Assembly: GCA_030035585.1 (NCBI GenBank)
Contig: CM057481.1
Coordinates: 4,799,128 to 4,863,127, forward strand
Source of the DNA: Dugong dugon
Taxonomy: Eukaryota; Chordata; Mammalia; Sirenia; Dugongidae
Direction: 5' to 3'
Length of the DNA: 64,000 bases
Translations under genes and position numbers: made by a program
Shown: piece after piece, positions 22,335-33,585 of the stretch
Numbering within the stretch: position 1 is the first letter of the stretch
Layout of the letters: every line of letters starts with the position of its first letter
The notes under the pieces: model-generated
Databases searched by the model: none
Told to the model about the DNA's origin: nothing
What the model saw: the letters and a program-made list of their open reading frames with translations, nothing else

Positions 22335-22522
22335 ACTGTCGTGTCGGGTGATTCAGACTCACAGCGACTCGGTGGATATAGAATAGCACTGCTGCATGGG
22401 GCTTTCTTGGCTGTAATCTTTACATCATTAGGCCTTTCTTCTGCAGTGCCACTGGGGAGATTCGAACCACCGACCTTTAGGTTAGCAGTGGAGCACAAAC
22501 TGTTTGCATCATGCAGGGACCT
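22335..22522 (-). mobile_element. AfroSINE, long form, strongly diverged
   Basis: GTGATTCAGACTCACAGCGA (tail), TTAGGCCTTTCTTCTGCAGT (block) and GAGATTCGAACCACCGACCT (box B) remain. Open frames of about 100 codons on both strands are products of the GC-rich repeat. Confidence 0.85.
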
Positions 22523-22670
22523 TAAGCACACAGCTGGCACTCATTAAATGTCTGTGGAATAAATGCACTGAAGTGATTTCTCAGAAGAGAGGAAATGCAT
22601 TGTGTTACTCCATTCAGATCCTGGCATTATTAAGTCTACAGCCAACAGTATTTGGCAGATGACTGATAAC

Positions 22671-22832
22671 AAACCAAAACCCTGTTGCCGTCAAGTCAAT
22701 GCCAACTCATAGTGACCCTATAGGACAGAGTAGAGCTGCCCCATAGTGTTTCCAAGGAGCGGCTGATGGATTCGAACTGCCAACCTTCTGGTTAGCACCC
22801 TGAGCTCTTAATCGCTGTGCCACCAGGGCTCC
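22671..22832 (-). mobile_element. AfroSINE, short form
   Basis: AAACCCTGTTGCCGTCAAGT to GTGCCACCAGGGCTCC is complete. The junction TTTCCAAGGAGCGGCTGATG marks the short form. Confidence 0.95.
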
Positions 22833-23127
22833 AGAAGGCTGGCAGAGGAGAGGAAAACAAATTTATGGAGTTACGGGTTAGCTTCAGGTAGGTTGCGCAT
22901 CTCCTGAAATACTATGCCAAAAGTTGTATGTGTTCGCCCTGCACAGCATCTATCACTTTTCGTCAGACGAACTCTTCCAGTGCCAACTGTTACCACATAC
23001 TGATAATCTGCAGGACACATTTTCAGCCCTGTTCTCACGTGGTTCCTGGTTCTCATCGGAATCTTCAAGGGCTCCGCAAGCCAGACAGGTTAAGAATCCC
23101 TGCTACAAATATGTGAACACGTCCCTT
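22833..23127. other. Spacer in the SINE cluster
   Basis: About 300 bp. A 78-codon plus frame and a 65-codon minus frame overlap here. CAGGTTAAGAATCCCTGCT near 23085 resembles the end of a MER5-type repeat, but this is weak. Confidence 0.35.
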
Positions 23128-23286
23128 AAACCAAACCCGTTGCCATCGAGTCGATTCTGACTCATAGTGACCCTACAGGACAGAGCAGAACTGCCCCATA
23201 GGGTTTCCAAGGAGCGGCTGGTGGATTTGAACTGCTGATCTTTCAGTTAGCAGCCGCACACTTAACCACCATGCCATCAGGGCTCC
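23128..23286 (-). mobile_element. AfroSINE, short form
   Basis: AAACCCGTTGCCATCGAGTC to ATGCCATCAGGGCTCC. Little diverged in the tail. Confidence 0.95.
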
Positions 23287-23365
23287 AGGCATGACCTTAG
23301 GAACACAGACTCCTTCCCTTAGGGCAGATATTTAGAAGCAGTTCAAACTATCCTCTAAAGAGGGT

Positions 23366-23702
23366 TATTGTCAGCTGCCATGGAGTCAGCCCCCAACTCA
23401 TGGTAACCTCATGCACAACAGAACAGAACACTGCCTGGTCCTACATCATCCCCAGATATGCTGCAGATTGGACTCTTGTGATCCATAGGGTTTTCACTGG
23501 CTGATTTTCAGAAGTAGATTGCCAGGCCTTTCTTCCGAGTCTGTCTTAGACTACACACTCTGCTGAAACCTGCTCAGCATCACAGCAACATATTAGCCTC
23601 CACCAACAGACAGGTGGTGGCTGTGAATGAGGTGCACTGGCCAGGAATAGGACCTGGATTTCCCGCATGGGATGTGAAGATTCTACCACTGACCCACCAA
23701 CG
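23366..23702 (-). mobile_element. tRNA-Gly-headed SINE with RTE-like body
   Basis: Reverse of the head: GTGAAGATTCTACCACTGAC. Body: ACCTGCTCAGCATCACAGCA. Tail: CAGCTGCCATGGAGTCAGCC. It carries the sequence AGAAGTAGATTGCCAGGCCT, which is interrupted in the AfroSINE at 32.6 kb. Confidence 0.87.
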
Positions 23703-23844
23703 CGTAGCTTGAAAAACAGTACGTGCTATTTATACTCCAATCAACAACGCATGAGAATTCCAATATTCCTATACCATTGCTAACACTGAGTTTATGGATC
23801 TTTCTTATTTTCTACCCACTGGATGAAAACGTCTGTTTTCAAAC

Positions 23845-24040
23845 AGGTAAGTGCTTGACTACTAGCCAAAAGGTTGGTGGTTCTAATCCACCCAGATGCA
23901 CTTTGGGAAACAGCCCTTACGATCTGCTTCTGAAAGGTCACAGCCATTGAACATTCTATGGAACAGCTCTATTCTGCACACATGGGGTCACTATGAGTTG
24001 AATTGGACTTGATGGCAACTAGCAACAATAACAAAAATAA
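23845..24040 (+). mobile_element. AfroSINE, long form, 5' truncated
   Basis: It starts inside the head (GTAAGTGCTTGACTACTAGC) and has box B GGTGGTTCTAATCC, block ACGATCTGCTTCTGAAAGGT, and tail ACTTGATGGCAACTAGCAAC. Confidence 0.9.
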
Positions 24041-24447
24041 TCAATAATAATGAAGATATTTATTGATCTTCAATAATAATGATTTGCCTTTTTATTACTT
24101 AAGGAGGCTCTTTATTCATAAAATTAATGCTTTGCCACAAGCGTTGCATACACAAAAACAAATATATATTTGCCACACCATTTCTGGTATCAAGAAAAGA
24201 AAACTTGAAACGCGTACTAAATATGGGAATATGGTTAAAACAATCTATGGAGGAGGGAAAAAGAAAAGATTGATCAATAGGTAATGACATTGAAAGATCT
24301 CTGAGACACAATGTTAACAGAAAAAGTCAAGATGCAAAATAAACAGTGAAATCACATTTGATTTAAAAAATAATAATACTGTATCTGTATATACAAACAC
24401 GTACAGTTACAGAAAAGTGGAGACAATGTTAAAAAAAAAAAAAAAAA

Positions 24448-24622
24448 GTTGCTGCCAAGTCATTTAAGGCTCATGACAACCCCATGGTATGTTAGAGTAG
24501 AACTGTGCCCCATAGGGTTTTCAACGGCTGGTTTTTCAGAAGATGACCAGACCTTTCTTCCGATGCACCGCTTTCAGTTAGCAGCCGAGTGTGTTAACCA
24601 TTTGCACCACCCAGGGACTCCC
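24448..24622 (-). mobile_element. AfroSINE, long form
   Basis: Preceded by a 17-A run. Then TTGCTGCCAAGTCATTTAAG, block AGAAGATGACCAGACCTTTC, and head ATTTGCACCACCCAGGGACT. Confidence 0.92.
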
Positions 24623-25824
24623 AAGGTAGCATCAGGCTGTGGAAATTAACACGAACGGAGGACAAGTGGTTTCCTCTGGGGAGGGGATGTGGATTGGTTT
24701 GGAGCCAAGAAGGGTGGTTTCTTTTATGGCAACTGTTTAAAATACTCGCTGGCTCTAAAACAATAGCTCATTTAGAAAAAAAAAAATCACCTTTAAAATG
24801 AGAAAAAAAGAAAAGAACAAAATGAAACACCCCCCCCCCCCAACCACTGCTGCAGAGGGAGAAGGTGAAGCTCAAAGGGACCCATTTGAAGACCCAACTC
24901 AGAGCACCAGACCGCTCAGCAAAGTGCTCTGAAGGAACGACCCCCCGGACCGCTCAGCAAAGTGCTCTGAAGGAACGACCCCCCGGACCGCTCAGCATCA
25001 CAGACAATACGCTCTTCCTTCCTGATCTCACTTTGAGACAGTTCACTCTCAGAGTCTCTAACTGCAACAAAACCCACACTACTCAAGCTCACAAAGGAGG
25101 GGTGAAAAAGAAAAAAATCCATCAAGATACTGTTCCTGAACGACGAGATTACTCACTTCATTTTCCATAGATGCTCTGTTGAAGGTATATTTATTTAGAC
25201 TAAAGTTTCCCATCCACCTAGCCATAAAATTACAGTGCGTGCACACCTGATAAACACAAAGCACTAACTCTACCAGACCAGATTCTTGGTTGGAAAGACA
25301 ACAGAGAACTAGCCAACCGACGCTGCCCAGAGCTGGAGAGAGCACCGGCTTTGTGGACCTACTGGGTGAACCCTGAAGTCAGGCATGATTTAGGAAGAGG
25401 CCTTCATGACTGGGCTCTGCCACCATCATGGTTTTGAACACACTTCAAAACAGTCTTGGCTGAAGGATCCTGCTCTTTGTGAATTCCTCACGGTATGACT
25501 TTGGATTTCGGAACCCTGTGGGGGGAGAAAACTTCCATGGTGGAGTGGAAAAGAAAAGAGATGATTAGAAAATGGAGGTTCAAGCTCTGGCTTATCTGGT
25601 ACCAAGACCACAGGGCCAAATGTTGCATTTTTCTGGGTACCAGTTTCTATGGGTGGAAAGTCGGATGATGGAATTAGTTAGTTTGGATGATGACGCCTAA
25701 GAAGAAGGTCTGATGATTGAATAGAACCGTGCAGGTTGGGTGTTAAGATTAAACACCACAGGGAAACAGGAGTGGCGCAAGCAACATCATCCTCTTCCTC
25801 ATTATGATTGTTACTATTATTATA
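24623..25824. other. Unique sequence with homopolymers and a tandem repeat
   Basis: Holds A-rich tracts at 24776-24830, a C-run at about 24830-24841, the exact tandem repeat at 24911-24996, and otherwise no recognised element. The 101-codon plus frame 24865-25170 runs through the repeat and shows no family. Confidence 0.45.
24911..24996. repeat. Exact 38-bp tandem repeat, about 2.3 copies
   Basis: The unit runs from ACCGCTCAGCAAAGTGCTCT to GAACGACCCCCCGG, at 24911-24948 and 24949-24986, with ten more bases of a third copy. The copies are identical and CpG-bearing in AT-rich surroundings. Confidence 0.97.
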
Positions 25825-26036
25825 AAGTCCCTGGGTGGTGCAAACGGTTGTGGTTGACCGCTTACCAAAAGGTTGGCAGTTCAAATCCATCCAGCAGTAC
25901 TGCAGAAGAAATGCCTGGCATCTGCTTCTGTAAGATTATAGTCATTGAAAACCCTATGGAGCAGTTCTACGCTGAAACATGGGGGATTGCCATGGATCAG
26001 AATCGACTCGATGACAATGGGTTTGGTTTCTGGTTT
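25825..26036 (+). mobile_element. AfroSINE, long form
   Basis: AGTCCCTGGGTGGTGCAAAC, box B GGCAGTTCAAATCC, CAGAATCGACTCGATGACAA, then GGTTTGGTTTCTGG. Confidence 0.94.
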
Positions 26037-26989
26037 TATTATTAAAAATATCTTTGAAAAACAGTTACCTCTGGGTCATCCGGTTACTTGGAACTGAATT
26101 CATTTATTGTATGATTTTAGATCAAGTCCTTTATTGATTAGATTTTCCCATTTCTCATTGTCTCATCTTTCCCGCCACCAACGATTTTTGCGAAAAATTT
26201 CAAACATGAGAGCAAAGGGGAAAGATTTTTACTGGTACTGTGTATGCACCACCTACATTCTACTATTAAAATCTTAACATGCTTCCTTTATCAAGCAAGT
26301 GCTCATCTTCTATCTGTTTATTTAACTGAGATCTGAGTTTTCAGGAAAAAACATCACCACTCTCCAATGGCCAACAATTGTCAAACTAGTAACGTTGGCA
26401 TCAAGAGAAAGCCAAGCAATGTTTTTCAGGCTTTGGGGCAAGGCCAGACGATGCCCTGCTGTTTTGCAAAGGGGTAAATAACTATTAATGACAGCATCAT
26501 GAGTCTCTGAGAGATAAATCTCAGCAGGGAACTGCTAATAATTTGGAATAAAGACAGTGTTTAAGGGAGGGGATAAAAACAACAAAACGTTAAAGCCATG
26601 GCTTAATAAAACCAGGGGTGTTTAATTTCAGTCTACCAGAGATAGTATCAGTTGGCTCTACTCATGCCCCATCCTGATGAGTTAATTAATACTCAAAGTC
26701 ATCTAGGGAAACTATATGTTAAATATAATTGTGCTCAAACACTTGCTTCTTTTGCTTGTCTTCTATCTATGATACACAGAGTAACAGCAAACACACCCAG
26801 CTGTCTGGACAAAAAGCCTGGCTCATTATCTCCATACCTGAGATTCAGCCACCACATAGAGTTGTGTCCATTAAAACTTGGGCCCAAATCTCAGCAAAGA
26901 AAGTATTTTAAATTAAAATGAGCTTAAAATTGGCTGCCTTCGTTGTGATTCAAACAGTATTGTGGATGTAACAAAGGAGATTCAGAGAG
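26037..26989. other. Unassigned AT-rich intron
   Basis: About 950 bp. An 89-codon plus frame at 26652-26921 is not recognised. Nothing indicates an exon. Confidence 0.45.
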
Positions 26990-27420
26990 TTCAACAGCCT
27001 TATTTATAATAGCAAAATACTGAGGACGAGTTCACTATCAATCAGTAGGGGAATGATTAAAGAAATCAGAGACACCTGTATTATGGAATACTATGCAGCC
27101 ATCAAAAAGAATGATGGTGAATCTATAGGAATTGATATGGAAGGATGCCCATGATATGCTATTGAGTTAAAAAAGTTATGGAACATTATATACATGATCA
27201 TCTCATTTTTCAAGTAAAGGAAAAAAAAATACAGAAAAACAAACAGGAAAAAGGACTGGAATGATCTACAAAAAATGTACCTGTGGCTACCTCTGAGAAT
27301 GGCAGCAGAGGACGGGGATGAAAGAGTAAGTTCCAGTTTTACTCCACGCACTCAGTAGTGTTTAAAGATTTGTCTATGAGAAGAACTTTTTTTGTAAATA
27401 TTTCATATAAAAATAAAAAG
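26990..27420 (+). mobile_element. L1M-type 3' end
   Basis: GGAATACTATGCAGCCATCA, AAAGAATGATGGTGAATCTA and TCAAGTAAAGGAAAAAAAAA are classic words of old LINE-1 3' ends in forward order. Confidence 0.82.
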
Positions 27421-27489
27421 GAAGCAAGCACAAACAAAGAAAAAAAAGAAGGGGAACTGAACTGCACATGAACGGTGAGATCTGTTTTC

Positions 27490-27700
27490 AAACCTTCTGA
27501 AGTATTAATACACATACAGAAAGAACAGGGCACAATCACGAGTGTATAGGTCAATGACATTTCAAAGGGGACACACCCATGTGACCAGCACCCAAGTGAG
27601 GAGACAGAACATTCTGTGCCCTGAAACCCCCTTGTCGTCCCATCTGGTCACCAGCCCCCACCAAGATTAACCACTCTCCTGACCTCCAACAGCAGAGATG
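27490..27700. mobile_element. Old LINE-1 3'UTR fragment
   Basis: CATGTGACCAGCACCCAAGT and AGATTAACCACTCTCCTGAC match a segment found in L1M-type 3'UTRs. Orientation is not settled. Confidence 0.5.
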
Positions 27701-28019
27701 CCGCACATTCTCTTGATCAGATGTAAGCTCATTTTAAACATGAGACGCTATGATGCTTTAAAACAAATCCTCTCCTCTTTCATACTGAGTCTCAGTCTAC
27801 AATTCTTACAAGGTGGACAGCTGTAAGGTCAGAAGTTGAGTTCTCTGCTTTGTTTCATGGTTGACGGAGGTAGTGGTGGTATCAGAGTCTTCAGAGGGCA
27901 ACCTTTAGGTCTTGTAGTGGATAGAAAGAGGTTCTGAGAAATGAGAATTTGAGAGATCCCAAATCTAAAACACGTAAGCTATAATTTCATGGACTCTACC
28001 TATGAAATTGTCACCGGGT

Positions 28020-28190
28020 CAAATGCTCCACAGAGTTTAGGGATTTGATCTTCACGATATCTCTGTGTGGGAGGTACTGTTATAATCCCATTTTAAAGAT
28101 TGGGAAAAGGAGGTTTTGATGTTAAAGACCTTCTTTAAGAATACAGAGACCAAGACTGACCGCTAAGTCTGTGCTTCTCACCAACAGATC
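28020..28190 (-). mobile_element. MIR fragment
   Basis: TGGGAGGTACTGTTATAATC, CCATTTTAAAGATTGGG and CTAAGTCTGTGCTTCTCACC follow the reversed MIR order. Confidence 0.65.
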
Positions 28191-29800
28191 AGACACCTGG
28201 GGAGAGACAGTCAGAAACTGTAGGGCCCTTCACTTCTGCTGAGTGACCACTTCCATCAAGAGCATGTGGACTCCGCTGTGGGTTCTCACCTCCTTCTGAT
28301 GTGATGATCACTCATGGACAACGCCAGGCCACACCCAGCAGATACCCTCAAGCAGCTGAGAGCAGGAAAGTGCCCTTGCTTTGTGGTCAAAACTCAGCTG
28401 CTGTGGGATCTGGTGGCTGGGGCTCTGTTAGCTGACTTGAGGGAGCCTGACCTGGTTTGTCTCAACACCTGCTGTTCGCATCTCTGAATCCAACCTCGTC
28501 TCTCCGAGGGTGATGCTAACCCACAGCACCAAGGCACGCACCGCAGCCCAGCACAGACCCATCGCCCACAGGCCCACGCCCCAGAGCCATGAACACAAGA
28601 CCAAGGGCCAGCAGAATGCATAGGAGATATTACCCGGACACTAACAAAAGAGAGTTAGCCGAAAATGGGTTTAAGTATAAAAAAAAGAACTGACACATTC
28701 AAAGTGATCATCCAAATATCATCACGCTGTCAAGCTCTGTCTCCACCAGAAGGCAACTTATGCCTCCTTCCAGGTTTGCTGAGTAGAGGCTAGGAAGGGG
28801 GTTGTAACAGACCCAAGGCAATGCAGACGCACAGCTTACGTGATGAACTACAGTTAGGTAAATGCAATCTTCCACCTGCTTTCTGAACTGTGCGGTGAAA
28901 GGCAGCCCCTTGGCCCCGTGGGGACCTGCATGCTAGGAGAAAACAGATCCGCCCCTGCACTGTCACGTTTTCAAAGAGGTCCCTGGCAGGGTTATATTTG
29001 TATTCAGAGCACTGCATTCCATCTTAATATAGCCCCATGTCTTGGCCTCAAGGTTGGAACACTGGGCTTTATTATTTCTTTAAACGCCTACAGCTCAAGT
29101 GTTTTTCTCTTGCTGGCTCAGTAATTCCTATGAACGGATTCTCAGCGTGACTGTCTATTTGCGCTCCATGGAGATACCCAGGTTTCTGTTTCCGGTCTGG
29201 GAGCCCGAGGGGAACGGGACGTCGAGCTCTCTGAGTTTCCTGAGTCAGAAGCAGTACTTTAGGACCCATCTGAAGTTCCTGGGCATTATGTCTCTGGAAC
29301 GTGAACCACACAGCAGATGGATTTTTTCCCTATGTTTTTGAAAGCATTCTACTGGGCTTCCAGGCCGTTGGGCACTGTGGCTCTGGGATACGTGTCCCGG
29401 TAATGCTTTGGCAGAGTTATCTCCGTTAGCTGGCATTCCTCGCGGTAAAAGCCCGAGTTCGTACTTCTGTCTTTTGAGCCGTGACCAGTGTACACAACCA
29501 TGTTAATAGTGGGGCCAAGAGAAAAACCACTGACCGACACAGGCACACGGTAACAGCATGGTCTAAGGTGCAGACAGCGCCACATGTCTCAGTAAGCAGG
29601 GTCCTTTCCAGGTACAGTGAAGTCCCGGCAAAGAAGCATTTCTTCAAGAGAGAAAAGCGACTGTCTCCAACCCTTGAGCAGCAGAAAACAGTGTAACTGG
29701 AGGGTGCAGAATGTAGGTGAAAAGCCTTAAGTCAGGAATTCATGACAACACTCCAGCGGTAGGCCGAGAACAGCAGCGGCTTCTCCCCTAAAGGTCAGGG
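28191..29800. other. Repeat-poor stretch with raised CpG
   Basis: About 1.6 kb in which I recognise no repeat. GC and CpG content are visibly higher than in the flanks (for example around 28490-28580 and 29190-29470). Several 60-80 codon frames lie on both strands, none with a known family. It could be old unique sequence, a decayed retrocopy or a regulatory block. Confidence 0.4.
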
Positions 29801-30156
29801 GCTGTGGCTGTGGTTCAGTGGTAGAATATTCTCATCTTCCATGCTGGAGACCTGGGTTTGATTCCTAGCCACTGCACCTCATGTGCAGCCACCAATCCTC
29901 CGTGAATGGACGCTTGCATGTTGCTATAATGCTGAACAGGTTTTAATGGAGCTTCCAGACTAAGACAGACTAGGAAGAAAGACCTGGCAATCAACTTCCA
30001 AAATTCAGCCAATGAAGACTCTGTGGATCACAGTGGTCCAATCCCCAACTGATCACGGGGATGTGGCTCAGGACGGGGCATCGTTTTGTTCTGTTGTGCA
30101 TGGGGCCACCGTAAGTCGGGAGCCGAATTGACAGCAGCTAACAACAACAACAAAAA
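29801..30156 (+). mobile_element. tRNA-Gly-headed SINE, longer body
   Basis: Head GTGGTTCAGTGGTAGAATAT with box B GGGTTTGATTCC. Body TATAATGCTGAACAGGTTTT and GACTAAGACAGACTAGGAAG. It retains GGGGCATCGTTTTGTTCTGT, also present in the RTE copies, and ends AGCAGCTAACAACAACAACA. Confidence 0.88.
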
Positions 30157-30593
30157 GTCCTGACCTGCTGGTGTAAACAAGGTTAACCATCCGCTTTGCA
30201 CTCCTAGATAGTAAAAACAGTAACTTCTAGTCTGGCCTAAGAGTCATTTGCTTTTTTTCTAGAAACGTGGATAACACCTTGTTGTTCAGATGAAAGTTCT
30301 TTAATTTTATCTCAAATTTATTCCACTATCATATCAAACACCACTAGCTTGCTCCGAAAAAATCAAATGGTTCAGAGAGCATGCATAATATATGCTTTTG
30401 GTCTTTAACGCTCCATTCTATCTGCTGGCCTCCTCCTCCTGTCCATAGATGCCACAGAGCTGCCAGTAAATTCAACGAGGATGGTCTGCTTTCCCCACTC
30501 TCTACCAGTACCCCAAATAATCACAAAGCCCCTGAAAGCACAGCAAGTGCCAGGCCAGCACAGTTCCCCACAATGCCATCCCCTCTTTCTAAA
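30157..30593. other. Unassigned intronic sequence
   Basis: About 440 bp without a recognised repeat. Overlapping 90-codon frames on both strands extend into the MER20 and are incidental. Confidence 0.4.
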
Positions 30594-30815
30594 CCAGTGG
30601 TTCTCAAACAGAGGCGATTCTGCCACCCAACCCCAACCGTGGACATTGGCATTGTCTAGAGACATTTTTGGTGCCACAGTGGACGTTACTGAGATCTAGT
30701 GGGTAGATGCCAGGGACACTGTTAAATATCCTACCATGCATATGACAGCCCCCTGCAACCAAGAATTCTCCAGCCCAAAATACAAGGTTGAAAAATCCTG
30801 ATCTAAACAGACAAG
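30594..30815 (+). mobile_element. MER20-type hAT transposon
   Basis: Ends CCAGTGGTTCTCAAACAGAG and AAGGTTGAAAAATCCTGAT. Interior ATTGTCTAGAGACATTTTTG and ATCTAGTGGGTAGATGCCAG. Complete. Confidence 0.9.
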
Positions 30816-31059
30816 CACTTATATGCTCCTTGCACTGAATGAGGCATGTCACATACCTTAGCCAAGAACAAAAACTTCCAATTCCTTGACAAATGGACCA
30901 ACACTCCTTACCAGGGCTTATTTACAACTCAATCCTATCTGGACAAAGATGTTCATACATGATGCTTGGCTACTGACTCCTGAGTAAGAAGTGGATGACA
31001 TATGCGGATATGAGTCCATTTTCGTAACGCACAAGCGCACAGCTGACAGAGCTTTGGAT

Positions 31060-31260
31060 GCTGCGGACATACGGACTTGAGTTTTTCTTCTTCTTCTACT
31101 GCTTACTAGCTGGGTGAGCTTGGGCAACTTCATGTGTGCCTTAGTCTTCTGTATTTGTTAGACGGAATTAAACAATAGGATCTAGTTTTTAGGGCTGCCT
31201 AGATGTGGTCAAGTGAAGCAGAGTGACTAGCTCGTGTAAGATGCTCAGCAGTCAGTAGCT
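31060..31260 (+). mobile_element. MIR
   Basis: TTACTAGCTGGGTGAGCTTG, GCAACTTCATGTGTGCCTTA and TAAGATGCTCAGCAGTCAGT match MIR landmarks in forward order. Confidence 0.75.
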
Positions 31261-31734
31261 GTCCTCTCATCTGCATGCCCAGCCTCAGTGACTGGAGCCA
31301 CCGAGCTCCACCTCTGGTGCACCTTCACCCTTTTCTCCATTTATTAACACATTTGTGCAATTCTAACCCAAAATGTAAAACTCTAAGTATGGTGTCATCT
31401 TTAAAATGAGTATAATGCTATAATAATAGTCTTATATTAATTACCGCTTTAAGTTTTAAAACACAGTAAAAATTTCCACTAACATTTGAAACTTAATTGG
31501 GCCTTAATTACAATATTAACCACAACAGCAATTTATGATGTGAGTGCATCAATTCAGAACAACCAGAAGCAAAAATGCTTAAGATATAATTCCATGTGGA
31601 AGACTCCTATGCATCATCTGCCAAGATTCCAAATAACTGTTACCTGCTACGTGAAGTATTTCCTGACCAATGGGCAGTCACTCCCCTGACACCCACCCCA
31701 GTCCGCCAGAAGAAGGGACTGTTTTCTGTAATTT

Positions 31735-31885
31735 AGCCTTTATAACTTGTCTATAAACGTACTTGGCAGCATATATGCCTCTTCCACATAAACTCCACAT
31801 GGTCAGAAACCACACCTCTTTTCTCTTTGCCCAACATCTAGTATAGTACCTATCACGTGCTACTGCATGCCTGGTGAATGAATGA
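31735..31885 (+). mobile_element. L2 3' end
   Basis: ACATCTAGTATAGTACCTAT and GCCTGGTGAATGAATGAAT resemble the L2 3' terminus, which ends in TGAA-type repeats. Confidence 0.65.
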
Positions 31886-31942
31886 ATGCAGTTCTGTTAA
31901 GACTGAGAAATGTGATTCAAAAAAAGGTATAAATATAATGCT

Positions 31943-32255
31943 GTCGTTGTTGTTAGGTGCCGTTGAGTCTTTCCAACTCATAGCGATGCTTCATACAACA
32001 GAACAAAACATCGCCTGGTCCTCGCCATCCTCACAATCGTTGTTATGCTGGAGCCCATTGTTGCAGCCACCATGTCAATCCATCTCATTGAGGGTCTTCC
32101 TCTTTTTCGCTGACCCTCTACTTTACCAAGCATGATGTCCTTCTCCAAGGACTGATCCCTCCTGATAACATGTCCAAAGTATGTAAGATGAAGTTTCATT
32201 TTTGCTTCCATTTCCATATACCTGGAAGAATTCAAATGTATCCCAAAGAGACACA
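31943..32255 (-). mobile_element. RTE/BovB-type LINE 3' end with ORF2 C-terminus
   Basis: The minus strand encodes HLTYFGHVIRRDQSLEKDIM, then a GRPSMRWIDMV segment, close to the C-terminal tail of BovB-family reverse transcriptases. The noncoding tail follows, ending AACAACAACGACAGC. Only the last part of ORF2 is present. Confidence 0.85.
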
Positions 32256-32561
32256 AGATTAGGCAGCTGCCTCAGCCTCCACTGTTAACCTTGCCTCTTC
32301 CTCCTTGCAGTCCTCCCTGGCAGCCAGGGGATGTCAGGAGACACCCAGCAGAGCCAGAGGCCCTTCTTATCTCTTTCCCGGGATGCTCCACCCACCACTA
32401 GGAAACATCAAGCTAATCATCATCAGATCACCCGATCCTTACAAATGGGTTTCCAGACTCTAATATCTTAACAAGCTACTCCAAACAGGTTACATGTGCA
32501 TCTTAATAAAGACCAACTGGAAACAGAACACCAAATGGAGGAATAAAACCATCATCCAAAT

Positions 32562-33000
32562 CAAATCAATTGCTGTCGAATCGATTCCAACTCACGGCAA
32601 CCCTATGTGTGTCAGAGTAGAACTGTGCTTCACAGAGGTTTCAATGGCTATGATATTTCAGAAGTATTGCATTTTTACACAAATAACACACGCCTTCTAT
32701 GTCTGTTTGGCAACTGCACCTTCCCACCAGTGAGGTATTTCTGTAAGTGTGCTATGCTAATTTTTTAACAGCAACATGTAAAAAAAAAAAGAAAGAAAAA
32801 AAAATTGGCATAGCAGTGCTTATGAAAATACCTCGCAGGGGGAGGATGCAGTTGGCAAACAAACAGGAGTCGTGTGTTATTTGCATAAAAATATGGTAGA
32901 TTGCCAGGCCTTTCTTCTGAGGTGCCTCTGAGTAGATCTGAACTGCCGACTTTTTGGTTAGTAGCCAAGTGCTTAACCGTGTGCACCACCCAGGGACTCC
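32562..33000 (-). mobile_element. AfroSINE, long form, split by a palindromic transposon
   Basis: The tail half is 32562-32666 (AATTGCTGTCGAATCGATTC to ATATTTCAGAAGTA). The head half is 32897-33000 (TAGATTGCCAGGCCTTTCTT to GTGCACCACCCAGGGACTCC). Joined without the 230-bp insert and with one TA, the two match other SINE copies in the window. Confidence 0.93.
32667..32896. mobile_element. Palindromic MITE-like element with TA target duplication
   Basis: Two arms of about 100 bp are inverted copies of one another. The left arm starts TTGCATTTTTACACAAATAA and the right arm read inwards starts CCATATTTTTATGCAAATAA. Both continue CACACG, then GGCAACTGCA or GCCAACTGCA, GAGGTATTT, and GCTATGC. A short loop and A-rich spacer (about 32767-32795) separate them. 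TA flanks both ends (32665-32666 and 32897-32898). This is the build of a Tc1/mariner-type MITE; I do not recognise the family. Confidence 0.85.
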
Positions 33001-33189
33001 TACAATCCAAAACAGTAGTTAACTAATAATGGACAACTTAAATACTGTGAAAGACCTACAGGAAGATTCTGGAGGCAGACAGGCCTTTTACCTTCACTCA
33101 GAACTGGAGAAGTTTTGAAACTGTCCTGTAAGTAGCTCAAGAATAATATCCTAACACAATAACAACAACGAAAAACCAACCAACCAACC

Positions 33190-33342
33190 AACCCATTGCC
33201 ATTCAAGTCGATTCCAACACATAGCAACCATAGGACAGAGTACAACTGCCCCATAGGGTTTCTAAGGAGCAGCTGGTGAATTCAAACTGGTGACCTTTAG
33301 GTTGGTAGCTGGGCTCTTAACCACTGTGCCATCAAGGCTCCA
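33190..33342 (-). mobile_element. AfroSINE, short form
   Basis: Begins after a CCAA simple run (33174-33191). CATTGCCATTCAAGTCGATT to CTGTGCCATCAAGGCTCC. Confidence 0.92.
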
Positions 33343-33359
33343 ACAACAATAGCAGCAGC

Positions 33360-33585
33360 AATTAATGTTGGTCATGAACAGGCAAAAGGGAATAGATGGT
33401 GACAGAAAGCAGCATACTTGGGGGTTAGGGTGGAGTTACTGACCGGAAGGGCACTAGATAGTCTTCAGGGTGATGGAAATGTTCTACATCTTAATCTGGA
33501 TACAAGGATGTGCACATATGTAAAATTCATCAAGCTGTACACTTAATATTTGAACACTTTACTACATGCATGTCATACCTCAATA
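33360..33585 (+). mobile_element. L1M-type 3' end
   Basis: GGGTGATGGAAATGTTCTAC, AAATTCATCAAGCTGTACAC and CATACCTCAATA match the terminal part of old LINE-1s. An AfroSINE is inserted in its last bases. Confidence 0.82.

Noticed and set aside
22239..22547. Overlapping frames of 102 and 95 codons on opposite strands
   Set aside because: They lie over a diverged AfroSINE, whose GC-rich tRNA-like sequence produces open frames on both strands.
22335..23286. Closely spaced similar blocks as a possible segmental duplication or repeat array
   Set aside because: The similar parts are individual AfroSINEs with unrelated spacers, so they are independent insertions. Regular spacing as in a CRISPR array is absent.
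24865..25170. 101-codon frame as a small gene
   Set aside because: Its length depends on the 38-bp tandem repeat, which is not a multiple of three, and no splice, start context or family similarity is visible.
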